DNA of 64,000 bases from Actinophytocola glycyrrhizae (GTDB lineage: Bacteria; Actinomycetota; Actinomycetes; Mycobacteriales; Pseudonocardiaceae), in contig NZ_JBHSIS010000002.1 in the NCBI RefSeq assembly GCF_042653545.1, positions 496,001-560,000 of the forward strand, written 5' to 3'. Shown one piece after another: positions 30,651-39,768 of the stretch (its first letter is position 1; every line of letters begins with the position of its first letter). The translations under genes were made by a program, and so were the position numbers. A model generated the notes under the pieces. It was given only the letters and a program-made list of their open reading frames with translations. It was not told the origin of the DNA and did not search any database.

Positions 30651-33419
30651 GTCGCCCCCTCCCCGCACGATGTCGACCCGCGACCGCATCCCCAGCTTGG
30701 CGAGGATGTGGGAAACGTGCGACTCGACCGTCCGCACGGACAGCACGAGCCGCTCCGCGATCTCCCGGTTGGCCAGCCCGTCGGCGACCAGCCGCGCGAC
30801 CCGCGCCTCACTGGCTGTCAGACTGGCCCACCCGGCAGCCGCCTGACGGTGCCTGTTCCTCGGCCCGCGCCGGATCCCGTACCGCCGAAGCTCTGCCCGC
30901 AACCGCGCGACGTCCCATGCCGCACCGAGCCGCTCGTAGATCTCGTCGGCCCGCGTGAACGCCGCCCGCGCCGCCGCCCGGTCCCCCTGGTCCGCGGTCA
31001 GAAGCGCGGCCTCCTCGAGCGCCTTGGCCGCTGCCAACGGCCGCCCGGCCCCGACAAACCGATCCGCGGCGACCAGCAACAACGCCGGGCTCCGGTCGAC
31101 CAGCCCCCGGCAGTACGCCGCACTCCCCAACCGGTGCGGCACCTGCCCCCGCCCGGCCAACTCCGCTGCCCGCGCCGCGACCTCGACCAGGACGGTGGTG
31201 GCACCGGTACGTTCCGCGAGGCGCGCCGCCTCCGGCAACAGGCCCTCCACCTCGTCCAGCTCCTCGGTACCGGCAAGACGCGCGGTCAGCACCGCCAGCG
31301 CCCCGGAAAGGTCGTCGACCACCTCCCGATCAAGGCTCCGCGCAACAGTCAACGACGACACCACCCGGTTGCCGAGATGCTCCGCACTGGACTCCGCCTT
31401 GCCGAGGTGTCTCCGCGCCGACGCCGCGTCGTCGCGGTGGAACGCGATCACAGCTGCGACGCCGCGGTCGCAGCATGTCGCCCCCGGGTCCTTCGACTCG
31501 TCGGGCAGTACCCCGACCTCACGCTGTGCGTCGTCCCACCTGCCAGCGTGGAACATCAACTGCCCCAGGGCGCTGTGCGCTTGGGCGAGGCGTGGCACGC
31601 TACCGGTCCGGTCTGCGAGTTGCCGCACCGCCATCGCGGTGTCCACTGCCTCGTCATATCGATCCAGATCACCCAACGCGACCGCCTTGTTGATCTGCAG
31701 CAGCAGATTGAGGTCGATCAACGACGGGTCCTCGGCGACCACGTCGAGTGCCCGGTCGAACAATGGCAGTGCGGCTTCGACATTCCCCTGCATCGTCGAC
31801 ACCACGATCATCACGTGCAACGACCACGCCAGCGCCCACGTGTCGTCGACCTTCTCGGCTGTCGTCAACGCCTCCACGGCCAGCTTCCGTGCACGCGTGA
31901 CGTTGCCGAGGTCGCGGTGGGCTCGTGCGGTGATCACCAAAAGCCGCGCCCGCTGCCTTGGCGACACCCCTGGCACCCCCATGGCCAGCCTCAACGACTC
32001 CAGCGACGCGTTGGACCTGCCCACGAGAGCCCGGCTCTGGTAGATCGTCCAGTGCAACTCGACCAGCAGGTCGGGATCCGACACGGAGACCATCGCCCGC
32101 TCCGCGATGCGTTCCGCTTCGGCCGGGTCACCGGAACGGTAGAGTGCCTCCGCCAGTTTGGCCGCGAACCACACCCTGCGCATCGTGGTGGACGAGCGGT
32201 GACATGCTTCCCGCAGCAACTCGATGGCGGTGGTCGGCACCTGCGCGACCAGCGTCCCAGCGGCACCGGCCAGCCAGTCGAGCAACAGGTCGTCGAGTGC
32301 TCCGGCACCGGGAGCGGCCCCGGCCAGGCGCAACTGTCCGGCAACCCGGTGGACAGGCGCGCCTGCTCCGGCGAGCGCACGTGCGGCGTCGCGGTGCCAC
32401 GCCGCACGCACAGCGAACGAGATCTCGTCGTACAGGGCCGCATGGATCAGTGGATGACGAAACGACAGCTTTCTATCGTGCTCCCTCAGAACGCCCGCGA
32501 TACGGGCTTGTTCGATTGACTGCACAAGGTCTGGCACCCGGCAGTTCCGCACGATCGCGAGATCGGCGACCAGGACCTCAAGGCCCAGAAGCGCGGCGGC
32601 CTGCAGCACGGAGCGCACGTCACGCGGCAGGAAGTCGAGCCGGTCCGCGATCGCGGCCAGGAGCGACCTCGGCACCGGACCGTTCTCCACCTCTATCTCA
32701 CCGGCACGCACACGGAGGCTTCCCGCACGGATCAAGGCGTCCATCAACTCCGTGAGGTACAGGGGGTTGCCCGCAGCATCCGCCGCGATCCGGAGCATGC
32801 TTGTGCCAGGCTGACCCCCAGCCAGTCCGGCAAGCAGATCCGTTACCGCCTCGTCTGGCAAGGCATCGAGCCGCAACACCGCCGACTCCCCGAGAACCCG
32901 GCGGATCGCGGACAGCTCGGACCGCACCGGGGTCGGTCGTGCCGCGCCGATGGTCAGCAGCGCGGTTCGTTCCGCCGCCCGTGCGAGCCGTTCCCACACC
33001 CGGATAGTGGCCTGGTCGGCCCACTGCAGGTCGTCGACGACGAGGACCACTGTTGTGGTGTCGCACAGTTCGGCCACCAGGGTGAGCACGTGCTCGGACG
33101 CCGCCGCGACCGGGTCGAGGTCACCGGTGAACTCACCTCGTAGGAGTCGTCGGACAGCGGCGAGGCGAGGTGTGGTCAGGTGCTGGAAGGCATCCAGCAG
33201 CGGTCGAAGCGGTAGTGCCTGGCCAAGTTCGTCGGCCGCGGCCCACAGGACGAGGCAGCCACGTCCGGTTGCGAAGTCCGTGGCTGCCCGGGCCAGGGCG
33301 GACTTGCCGATGCCCGGTTCGCCTTCGATGAGGATGGCCGCGCCGGTGCCGGACGTCGCGGCCTCGACGAGGGTGCGCAGGCGGGCCAGTTCGGTGTCCC
33401 GTCCGACGAGGGCGTCCAC
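30618..33419 (-). CDS. LAL-type LuxR transcriptional regulator 1
   Basis: Large ATP-binding regulator, about 933 residues. Order: AAA/NACHT-type ATPase with Walker A GEPGIGKSALA (33-43) and Walker B VVLVVDDLQWAD, a long TPR-like helical middle, and a C-terminal LuxR helix-turn-helix (ASEARVARLVADGLANREIA, then VRTVESHVSHILAKLG). Such proteins usually activate genes in response to a ligand. The GTG at 33419 is chosen because it aligns with the start of the paralogue at 44499 (VDALVGRD against AYALVGRE); upstream in-frame ATGs lack ribosome sites. The start is preceded by a 9-codon frame with a good Shine-Dalgarno. Confidence 0.88.
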   Translation of the reverse strand: MDALVGRDTELARLRTLVEAATSGTGAAILIEGEPGIGKSALARAATDFATGRGCLVLWAAADELGQALPLRPLLDAFQHLTTPRLAAVRRLLRGEFTGDLDPVAAASEHVLTLVAELCDTTTVVLVVDDLQWADQATIRVWERLARAAERTALLTIGAARPTPVRSELSAIRRVLGESAVLRLDALPDEAVTDLLAGLAGGQPGTSMLRIAADAAGNPLYLTELMDALIRAGSLRVRAGEIEVENGPVPRSLLAAIADRLDFLPRDVRSVLQAAALLGLEVLVADLAIVRNCRVPDLVQSIEQARIAGVLREHDRKLSFRHPLIHAALYDEISFAVRAAWHRDAARALAGAGAPVHRVAGQLRLAGAAPGAGALDDLLLDWLAGAAGTLVAQVPTTAIELLREACHRSSTTMRRVWFAAKLAEALYRSGDPAEAERIAERAMVSVSDPDLLVELHWTIYQSRALVGRSNASLESLRLAMGVPGVSPRQRARLLVITARAHRDLGNVTRARKLAVEALTTAEKVDDTWALAWSLHVMIVVSTMQGNVEAALPLFDRALDVVAEDPSLIDLNLLLQINKAVALGDLDRYDEAVDTAMAVRQLADRTGSVPRLAQAHSALGQLMFHAGRWDDAQREVGVLPDESKDPGATCCDRGVAAVIAFHRDDAASARRHLGKAESSAEHLGNRVVSSLTVARSLDREVVDDLSGALAVLTARLAGTEELDEVEGLLPEAARLAERTGATTVLVEVAARAAELAGRGQVPHRLGSAAYCRGLVDRSPALLLVAADRFVGAGRPLAAAKALEEAALLTADQGDRAAARAAFTRADEIYERLGAAWDVARLRAELRRYGIRRGPRNRHRQAAAGWASLTASEARVARLVADGLANREIAERLVLSVRTVESHVSHILAKLGMRSRVDIVRGGGDGQAGSREDPA

Positions 33420-33444
33420 GGGTACACCGTAAGCCGGTCTCCGG

Positions 33445-33474
33445 TCACGTCCATTCGAATGCCGTGATGTGCAT
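33445..33474 (-). CDS. possible 9-residue leader peptide upstream of LAL regulator 1
   Basis: The frame encodes MHITAFEWT and stops. AAGGA lies about 8 bases before its ATG, a better ribosome site than anything in front of the regulator start 26 bases downstream. It may be a translational leader that controls the regulator, or simply chance. No homologue is known to me. Confidence 0.35.
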   Translation of the reverse strand: MHITAFEWT

Positions 33475-33754
33475 GCTCTTGGTCCTTTCGTTGTAGTGGT
33501 CGGCATGTGCACACTCTCGGCGACGTGGGGCCGTGAGACATCCGTGGTTCCACTGAAGCCCTACGGCACGGAGTAGACGCCCAGCGAATGGACGTGCCGC
33601 TGGAGTGGCTGGCACGCAGCGGTCGGCCTACGCCCTGAGCAGGACAATGCGGATTCCCGTCGCTCGAACATCCCGGTTCGGGAGGAGATCCATCACACAT
33701 CAGATGAATGCCGTGGCGGGAGCATCGGGGGTCACGCAGACGTTGATCCATGCG

Positions 33755-34354
33755 ATGACCACTCTCCGGTTCCGCGTCCTCGGTGACTCGCTCGCCGCCG
33801 GCGTCGGCTGCACGCGTGTGGAACAGAGCATCGGGCACGTGCTGGCGGACGCGCTGCGGGCGGCGGGGCACCGGGTGGAGCTGAGCGTGCACGCGGTGCC
33901 CGGCGCCCGGTCGGCCGACCTGCCACCGCAGGTGCGGGCGGCGGTGGCGGCGGGCGTGGACCTCGCGCTGATCGTCGTCGGCGCCAACGACCTGACCCGC
34001 TTCACGCCCCCGGCCGTCGGCGCGGAAAAGTTGCGGGACGCGGTCACGGGTCTGGTGTCGACGGGTGCTCGGGTGCTCGTCGTGACGGCGCCGGACATGG
34101 GTGTGCTCGCCCACGTGCCGCCCACGTTCCGCGACGTGGTGTCCCAGACGAGCAGGCTGTACGCCACCGCCCAGGCCGCCGCCGCGACCACCGCGGGGGC
34201 GACCGTCGCGCACGTCGGCCCGGAGGTGTTCTCCCGTTTCGCCGTCGACGAGCGCCTGTTCTCGGCCGACCGCTTCCACCCGTCCGCGGCGGGTTACGCG
34301 GTGATCGCGCAGGCACTCACGACGTACGTCCTCGCCGCCGCCCGGTCCGCGTGA
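33755..34354 (+). CDS. SGNH/GDSL-type esterase or lipase-like hydrolase
   Basis: 199 residues. SGNH blocks are in order: block I VLGDSLAAG with the nucleophile serine, the Gly in block II (VPGARSADL), block III VGANDLTRF and block V with the catalytic Asp/His (ADRFHPSAAGY). No signal peptide is seen from this start. The ATG at 33755 puts the GDSL block near the N-terminus as usual; an ATG at 33704 with a distant GGAGGAG is an alternative. The last 38 bases overlap the end of the convergent SARP gene. The substrate is unknown. Confidence 0.82.
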   Translation: MTTLRFRVLGDSLAAGVGCTRVEQSIGHVLADALRAAGHRVELSVHAVPGARSADLPPQVRAAVAAGVDLALIVVGANDLTRFTPPAVGAEKLRDAVTGLVSTGARVLVVTAPDMGVLAHVPPTFRDVVSQTSRLYATAQAAAATTAGATVAHVGPEVFSRFAVDERLFSADRFHPSAAGYAVIAQALTTYVLAAARSA

Positions 34355-37286
34355 GCCAGTGCGTCGCGCCTGCCCGCGCGGCGATCTCGTCCGCGTGCGC
34401 GCGGTGCGCCTCCGCGTCGCACCCGAGTGCCACGGCCAGGTCACCCAGGTAGTGCGCGACCGGGCGCAGCGTGACCATGCCGCTGCCGGCCCCCGCCAGC
34501 TCGTCCGCAGCGGGCAGCAGGTCCTCGTACAGCCGCGCCATCGTCGCCCGGTCGTCACGGACGACGGCGGTGATCGCGTGCAGGCAGGTGCGCACCTCGA
34601 ACAGCAGGTCGCGTGGGGCGGGCGGGATCACCGCGGCGCTGCCCTCGACCAGCGGGCGGCACCACGGTTCGTGTGCGCCGAAGTCGCCGTCCACCGGCGG
34701 CAGGCCGCGCTGAAGCCGGTCGCACAGCAGCGCAAGGCCGAGGATCCCGTTGTCCACACCGGACATCCCGGTACCCCCGAGCCGGGCAGCGGCCGCCCGG
34801 TACGCGGCCTCCGCGGGTGCGCCGGTGATGGACCGGCGCATCGCGCGGTACCAGTCGGTGAACACGCCGACGAGCGGGATGTCGTGTTCGGCGCCCAGCG
34901 CGTCCGCGGCCGCCGCGTGCCGGTCCGCGGCCGCGAGGTCCGCCAGCGCGGCACCCGACTGCACGAGGATCAGGTGCCCGAGGACCTCGAACGGCACGAG
35001 ACCGGGCAGCGCCGCCAGCTCGGCGCCGAACGCGGCCCGTTCCGGTGCCATCCCGGCGCGGTCGAACGACTGCATGAACCGCGCGTTGAGCGCGAACGCG
35101 AGCACCGCGGGATCACCCAGCCCGCGCGCGATCACCTCCGCCTCCCGCGCCGCGGCACGAGCCCGTTCGTCACCGGTGTTGCGCAGCTCCACCGCGATGG
35201 TCGCGAGCAGACGGCTCCGCAACGCGGGCGGCGGGCCGTCGGCCAGCGCCCGTTCGGCCGCGTCCGCGATCCGCCGCGCCAGCACGGGGTCGTCGTGCTG
35301 GGTCCAGATCGCGGGCACGTCGAACGCCACCAGCGCGGGCGCCGAACCCAGGAGTTCGGCACGCAGCGCGCGGGCTTCGGCAAGGCCACCGGTGACGGCC
35401 AGCGTCCTGGCGAGGCCGGCGGTCACGTGGTCGTCGGGCGGCCCGAGATCGCGGGCGACGCGCCACCACCGCGCGGCCTGGTGCGGTGCGAACCGGCGCT
35501 CCGCCTCCGCCGCCGCGGCACGCGCGTACCGAGCGGCCGCGGAGGAGTTGCCCGCCAGCAGGAAGTGGTGCGCGAGGGCGGCGGGCTCGTCGCGTCGCCG
35601 CTCCGCCAGTGCCGCGGCCACCGCCGCGTGCCAGCGCGCCCGGCGGGACGTGGACACGTCCGCATACACCGTGTCCCGCACGAGCCCGTGCACGAACCGG
35701 AACCGGCCCGGCCCCTGCTCGCCGAGGAAACCGTGCTGTGCCGCCGTTTCGAGCGCGTCGAGCACGTCGCCGGGCAGCAGCTCCAGCTCGACGTCCACGC
35801 CCTGGACGGACGCCTGCCGCAGCACGTCCTGGACCGGTTCCGGCAGCGTCGCGACACGGTGCCGCACCACGTCCCGCACCCCGGCGGGCACGTCCGACAG
35901 GTCACCGGTGTCGAGCAGCCGGGCCAGCTCGCGGACGAAGAACGGGTTGCCGCCGCTGCGCCGGTGGATGGCGGCGGCGGTGGCCGCGTCGACGTCCCGG
36001 CCGGTGGTGGCGCGCACCAGCTCCCGGATCGCGGGTGCGGGCAGCCCGGTGAGGTACACGCGTGCGGGTTCGGCGCGCGCGACGCGGCCGAGGAGGTCGC
36101 GCAGCCGAGGCGGCACGTCGGTCGTGCGATGGGTCGCGAGGACCAGCACCCGGTGCGGCAGCGGTTCGAGCACGAGCGACGCCAGCAGCGCCAGGGTCTC
36201 CTCGTCCGCCCAGTGGAGATCGTCGAGGACCACCAGCAGTGGTGCCTGCGCGCCGAGATATCCGGCGACGGCGCGGTGCCACCTGGCGCGGACCGGATCA
36301 GGTTCCGGTGCGGTGCCGGGAAGGCCGTCGAGGACGGTGGTCCACGGCCACGCTGCCGGCGCGCCCTCGTCGTCCGGGCTGGTGCCCCACGCGGTCCGCC
36401 ACCCCCGCGCCGCCAGGTGCGCCGCGAACGCCTCCGCGAGCGCGGTCTTGCCCGCGCCTGCCTCCCCCGCCACCAACGCCAGCGCGGTCCGGTCCCGCCC
36501 TGCCGCGGCCGCGAGCCGAGCCAGTTCCTCGGACCGGCCGACGAGCGTCGTCGCGACCGGCGCGGGTGCGGGGGCCGGTGCCTGCGCCAGGACGTCGGCC
36601 TCGAGCTGCCGGAGCCCTGGGCCGGGATCGATCCCCAGCTCGTCGGCCAGTTTGCGGCGCGCCCGGCGCAACGTGGCGAGCGCGTCGCCCTGCCTGCCCG
36701 CCCGGTAGTGGGCGAGTGCGAGCAGCCGCCACGCCTCCTCCCGCCACGGGTGCCCGCCGACGTGCTCCTCCAGGTCCGGCACGGCCGCCGCGGCGTGCCC
36801 GGCGTCCAGCAGCGCGGCCGCCCGCCGCTCCACCGCGAGCAGCCGTAGCTCGTCGAGGCGGGCGATCTCCCCGCGTGCCCACGGCTGGTCGGCGAACTCC
36901 GCGTACGCCGGGCCGCGCCACAGCGCCAGCGCGGCGTCGACCTGCCCGAGGGTCCCGGACACGGCCGCCTCGAACTGCCACGCGTCGACCACCTCGGCAC
37001 GCAGCACGTAGCCGGGACCGGAGGTGACCAGCAGCCGCGCGGGGGTCCTCGGCGGCCGGTCCGGTTCGAGTGCCCTGCGCAGCGCGGCGACGAACGTCTG
37101 CACCGCGCCGACCGCGCCGACCGGCGGGTCCTCCCACAAATCGGCGACGATCGTGTCCACGGGCACGACGCGGCTGCGCGCGACGAGCAGCCGCGCGAGC
37201 ACGGCGCGGTGCCGGGGCCCCTTCAGGTCCACCGGACCCCGCTCGTCCTCGGCCGTGAGCGGGCCGAGCACCCGGAACGTGATCAC
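34317..37286 (-). CDS. AfsR/SARP-family transcriptional regulator with ATPase domain
   Basis: 989 residues. An N-terminal OmpR-like winged helix (TFRVLGPLTAEDERGPVDL, then LKGPRHRAVLARLLV) is followed by a bacterial transcriptional activator domain (about 95-240, ending ADELGIDPGPGLRQLEADVL). Then comes an NTPase with Walker A GEAGAGKTALAEAF and Walker B LLVVLDDLHWADEE, and a TPR-like C-terminal half. Such proteins often drive secondary metabolism or secreted-enzyme genes. The GTG at 37286 begins the conserved ITFRVLGPL. It is divergent from the hydrolase gene at 37365 with 78 bases between, so that gene is a plausible target. Confidence 0.92.
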   Translation of the reverse strand: MITFRVLGPLTAEDERGPVDLKGPRHRAVLARLLVARSRVVPVDTIVADLWEDPPVGAVGAVQTFVAALRRALEPDRPPRTPARLLVTSGPGYVLRAEVVDAWQFEAAVSGTLGQVDAALALWRGPAYAEFADQPWARGEIARLDELRLLAVERRAAALLDAGHAAAAVPDLEEHVGGHPWREEAWRLLALAHYRAGRQGDALATLRRARRKLADELGIDPGPGLRQLEADVLAQAPAPAPAPVATTLVGRSEELARLAAAAGRDRTALALVAGEAGAGKTALAEAFAAHLAARGWRTAWGTSPDDEGAPAAWPWTTVLDGLPGTAPEPDPVRARWHRAVAGYLGAQAPLLVVLDDLHWADEETLALLASLVLEPLPHRVLVLATHRTTDVPPRLRDLLGRVARAEPARVYLTGLPAPAIRELVRATTGRDVDAATAAAIHRRSGGNPFFVRELARLLDTGDLSDVPAGVRDVVRHRVATLPEPVQDVLRQASVQGVDVELELLPGDVLDALETAAQHGFLGEQGPGRFRFVHGLVRDTVYADVSTSRRARWHAAVAAALAERRRDEPAALAHHFLLAGNSSAAARYARAAAAEAERRFAPHQAARWWRVARDLGPPDDHVTAGLARTLAVTGGLAEARALRAELLGSAPALVAFDVPAIWTQHDDPVLARRIADAAERALADGPPPALRSRLLATIAVELRNTGDERARAAAREAEVIARGLGDPAVLAFALNARFMQSFDRAGMAPERAAFGAELAALPGLVPFEVLGHLILVQSGAALADLAAADRHAAAADALGAEHDIPLVGVFTDWYRAMRRSITGAPAEAAYRAAAARLGGTGMSGVDNGILGLALLCDRLQRGLPPVDGDFGAHEPWCRPLVEGSAAVIPPAPRDLLFEVRTCLHAITAVVRDDRATMARLYEDLLPAADELAGAGSGMVTLRPVAHYLGDLAVALGCDAEAHRAHADEIAARAGATHWLTRTGRRRGRTS

Positions 37287-37364
37287 CGCCGTCAGCCTAC
37301 TGTCCCGCGCGGCCGCTGACCGGATGCTGATCGGGCGCTGATCGGCGCCTCGCATGCTGGCGGC

Positions 37365-38231
37365 ATGCAACTCGAAGGATTCGACTACCAGCGCGTTCCG
37401 GTCGCCGACGGCGTGTCGCTCAACGTGGCCGTCGCGGGCACAGGGGACCCGGTCGTGCTGTTGCACGGCTTCCCGCAGACCCACCTGATGTGGCGGCACG
37501 TGGCCGCCGACCTCGCGACCGACCACACGGTCATCTGTCCCGACCTGCGCGGCTACGGCGACAGCGACAAACCGGCCGACACCGGCCGCACCTACGCGAA
37601 GCGAACGATGGCCGCCGACGTGGTGGCCGCGGCCCGCGCTCTGGGTCACGAGCGGTTCGCGCTCGCCGGGCACGACCGGGGCGCGCTCGTCGCCATCCGC
37701 GCCGGGCTCGACCACCCGGACGCGGTGACCCGGCTCGCGTCGCTGGACGTGCTGCCGACCCTGGACATGTGGGACGTGCTGCACGGCGTGCGAGCGTCGG
37801 TCGCCTTCCACCTGTACCTGATGGCGCAGCCGCCCGGCCTGCCCGAGACCATGATCGCCGCCGCGCCGGACGCGTTCTTCGGCCACTTCCTCGACCTGTG
37901 GGTCCGTGACCCCGCCGCGATCCCGCCCGACGTCCGCGCCGAGTACCTGCGGGCGAGCCGCGCCGCGGTCCCGTCGATCGTGGCGGACTACCGAGCGTCG
38001 GCGGGTGTGGACGTCGCCGACGACACCGAGTCCCGCGCGGCGGGCGCGACGCTGCGGATGCCGGTGACGGTGCTGGCGCAGGACTGGGGCGCGGCGCTCG
38101 GCTACGACGCCGAGGCGGTGTGGCGGGCGTGGGCGCCGGACCTGACGCACGTGACGGTGACCTGCGGCCACTTCATGGCGGAGGAAGCGCCCGCGGAGGT
38201 GCTCAAGCACCTCCGCGGCATGCCGGCCTAA
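37365..38231 (+). CDS. alpha/beta hydrolase, haloacetate-dehalogenase/epoxide-hydrolase type
   Basis: 288 residues. Oxyanion region LLHGFPQTHLMW (32-43), PDLRGYGDSDKP (59-70), and a nucleophile elbow AGHDRGA with aspartate (Asp104) in place of serine. That aspartate marks dehalogenases and epoxide hydrolases and not esterases. The catalytic histidine is in VTCGHFMAEE near the end. The motif set is closest to fluoroacetate/haloacetate dehalogenases, but the substrate is not certain. It ends 4 bases into the convergent EF-hand gene. Confidence 0.88.
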   Translation: MQLEGFDYQRVPVADGVSLNVAVAGTGDPVVLLHGFPQTHLMWRHVAADLATDHTVICPDLRGYGDSDKPADTGRTYAKRTMAADVVAAARALGHERFALAGHDRGALVAIRAGLDHPDAVTRLASLDVLPTLDMWDVLHGVRASVAFHLYLMAQPPGLPETMIAAAPDAFFGHFLDLWVRDPAAIPPDVRAEYLRASRAAVPSIVADYRASAGVDVADDTESRAAGATLRMPVTVLAQDWGAALGYDAEAVWRAWAPDLTHVTVTCGHFMAEEAPAEVLKHLRGMPA

Positions 38232-38443
38232 CCGGCGCGGTGCCAGGCCACCGTGAACTCGGCGAGGGAGATCTTCCCGTCGGCGTCGGTGTCGGCGTCG
38301 GCGAAGATCTCCGCGATCTCGCCCACTGTGATCTCCTCGCCGCGCGCGACCATGGCGGCCTGGAACTCCGTGCTCGTGATGTGGCCGTCGCCGTTGCCGT
38401 CCAGCTCCCTGAACGTGTCGGTCAGCTCGGCGTCGGTCGCCAT
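38228..38443 (-). CDS. EF-hand calcium-binding protein
   Basis: 71 residues with two EF-hand loops, DGNGDGHITSTE and DADTDADGKISL, each with the usual Asp/Asn/Glu ligands. It is a small calmodulin- or calerythrin-like soluble protein that could buffer or sense calcium. GGAGG lies before the ATG. Its stop (TAG) overlaps the end of the convergent hydrolase gene. Confidence 0.9.
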   Translation of the reverse strand: MATDAELTDTFRELDGNGDGHITSTEFQAAMVARGEEITVGEIAEIFADADTDADGKISLAEFTVAWHRAG

Positions 38444-38538
38444 GGTCGGGCCTCCTGGATTGGTGGAGCGTCAGAATAGTCCACCCGTTCGGATGAGCCA
38501 GCCGACGTCGGCCGCGCCGGCCGGTTAGCTTCCACCGC

Positions 38539-39627
38539 GTGTCGTCCCAGGTGCTCCCCGCCGTGCTGGCCGTGGTCCTCGGTACGTTCCTCGCGTTCGT
38601 GCTGCTGGTGCCGTTCGTGTTCCGCAGCTACCGCAAACGCGGCGAGGTCGGGCTCGGTCCTGGCATCCTCGCGTTCGCGTTCCTCGTCTACGGGCTCGCG
38701 CTCGTCGCGTACACGCTGTTCCCGGTGCCGGGGATCGACGAAGCCTGGTGCGCGGACCACACGAGGTTCGCCGACCCGCAACTGAACCCGCTGCGGTTCC
38801 TGTCCGACATCGTGAAGGACCGCACCGTGCCGGGGTTGCGCGGGATGCTCACGAACCCGGCGGTGCAGCAGGTCGTGTTCAACGTGGCGTTGTTCGTGCC
38901 GCTCGGCGCTTTCCTGCGGCACCGGGGGATGCGGGCGCCGGCCGTGGTCGGCGCCGGGCTGGCCGTGTCGTTGCTGATCGAGTTCACGCAGCTGACCGGC
39001 AACTGGTTCCTGTACCCGTGCCCGTACCGGCTGTTCGACGTGGACGACCTGCTCGCCAACACGCTCGGCACAGCGGCCGGGCTGCTGTTCGCCCCGCTGC
39101 TGCGCAGGATGCACGGCCGTACGTCGTTGCCACCGGAAGCGCCCCGGCCGGTCACCACGGGGCGGCGGTGGCTCGGCATGACCGTCGACCTCGTCGCGGT
39201 GACGCTGCTCGGCGGGGTGCTCAACATCGCGGCCAACGTGGTGGCGGGCGACGTGGTCGACAACGCGCTGCTGAACCCGTTGGTGCCCGCGGTGCTGCTG
39301 CTCGTGCTGCCCTCGCTCGGTTCTCATGGCGCGACGCTCGGGCAGCGGGCGGTGCGGCTGCGGCGGGTGCGCGCCGACGGCGGTCACCCGGGCGTGCAAC
39401 TGGTGCCCGCGCTCCTCTTCGGCGGGTTCGGCTACTTCGTCCTTTCCGGACTCGGCGGCCACGTCGGAGCGTGGTCCGGCCTGATGCTGTTCCTGAGCCT
39501 GGTACTCGCATGGCGGCCGAGATCGCATCGCGGGCTCTCCGGGCTGGTGTCCGGACTCCACGTGGTCGACGCACGGCCGCCGGTCATCGAGGCACAGGCT
39601 CCCGCTCGACCAGGGGCACATCACTGA
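38539..39627 (+). CDS. VanZ-like / RDD-type membrane protein
   Basis: 362 residues with about eight hydrophobic segments. The first half is VanZ-like (VVFNVALFVPLGAFLR, SLLIEFTQ, FDVDDLLANTLG). The second half, from about 215, resembles an RDD domain (GMTVDLVAVTLLGGVLN, LGQRAVRLRRVRADG). VanZ itself gives low teicoplanin resistance; most homologues have unknown roles in the envelope. The GTG at 38539 is the first start before the first helix. It appears to be a single gene. Confidence 0.82.
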   Translation: MSSQVLPAVLAVVLGTFLAFVLLVPFVFRSYRKRGEVGLGPGILAFAFLVYGLALVAYTLFPVPGIDEAWCADHTRFADPQLNPLRFLSDIVKDRTVPGLRGMLTNPAVQQVVFNVALFVPLGAFLRHRGMRAPAVVGAGLAVSLLIEFTQLTGNWFLYPCPYRLFDVDDLLANTLGTAAGLLFAPLLRRMHGRTSLPPEAPRPVTTGRRWLGMTVDLVAVTLLGGVLNIAANVVAGDVVDNALLNPLVPAVLLLVLPSLGSHGATLGQRAVRLRRVRADGGHPGVQLVPALLFGGFGYFVLSGLGGHVGAWSGLMLFLSLVLAWRPRSHRGLSGLVSGLHVVDARPPVIEAQAPARPGAHH

Positions 39628-39632
39628 ACTAC

Positions 39633-39739
39633 CGAAAGTTTCGATTGCCCCGCACGAAGAATCGCCTGTCTGCTTGACGAAGTCGTTGGCGCGCCTTAAC
39701 GTTTCTGCTCGCGATACCGACAAATCGCCGAAACTTTCG
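39633..39739. promoter_or_regulatory. two CGAAA(G/C)TTTCG operators upstream of GH10
   Basis: CGAAAGTTTCG (39633-39643) and CGAAACTTTCG (39729-39739) are perfect inverted repeats around one base, 96 bases apart, between the VanZ-like gene and the xylanase. The same pair flanks the promoter of the GH115 gene (50247-50257 and 50333-50343). I recall GAAANTTTC palindromes at Streptomyces xylanase promoters, which fits; this is from memory. Confidence 0.8.
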
Positions 39740-39768
39740 AACTCGCCATCGTTGTCGAGGAGCCCCGC

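Noticed and set aside
33176..34558. 460-codon minus-strand frame between LAL 1 and the GDSL gene as a leader or regulator gene
   Set aside because: It overlaps three better-supported genes and has no motif or ribosome site.
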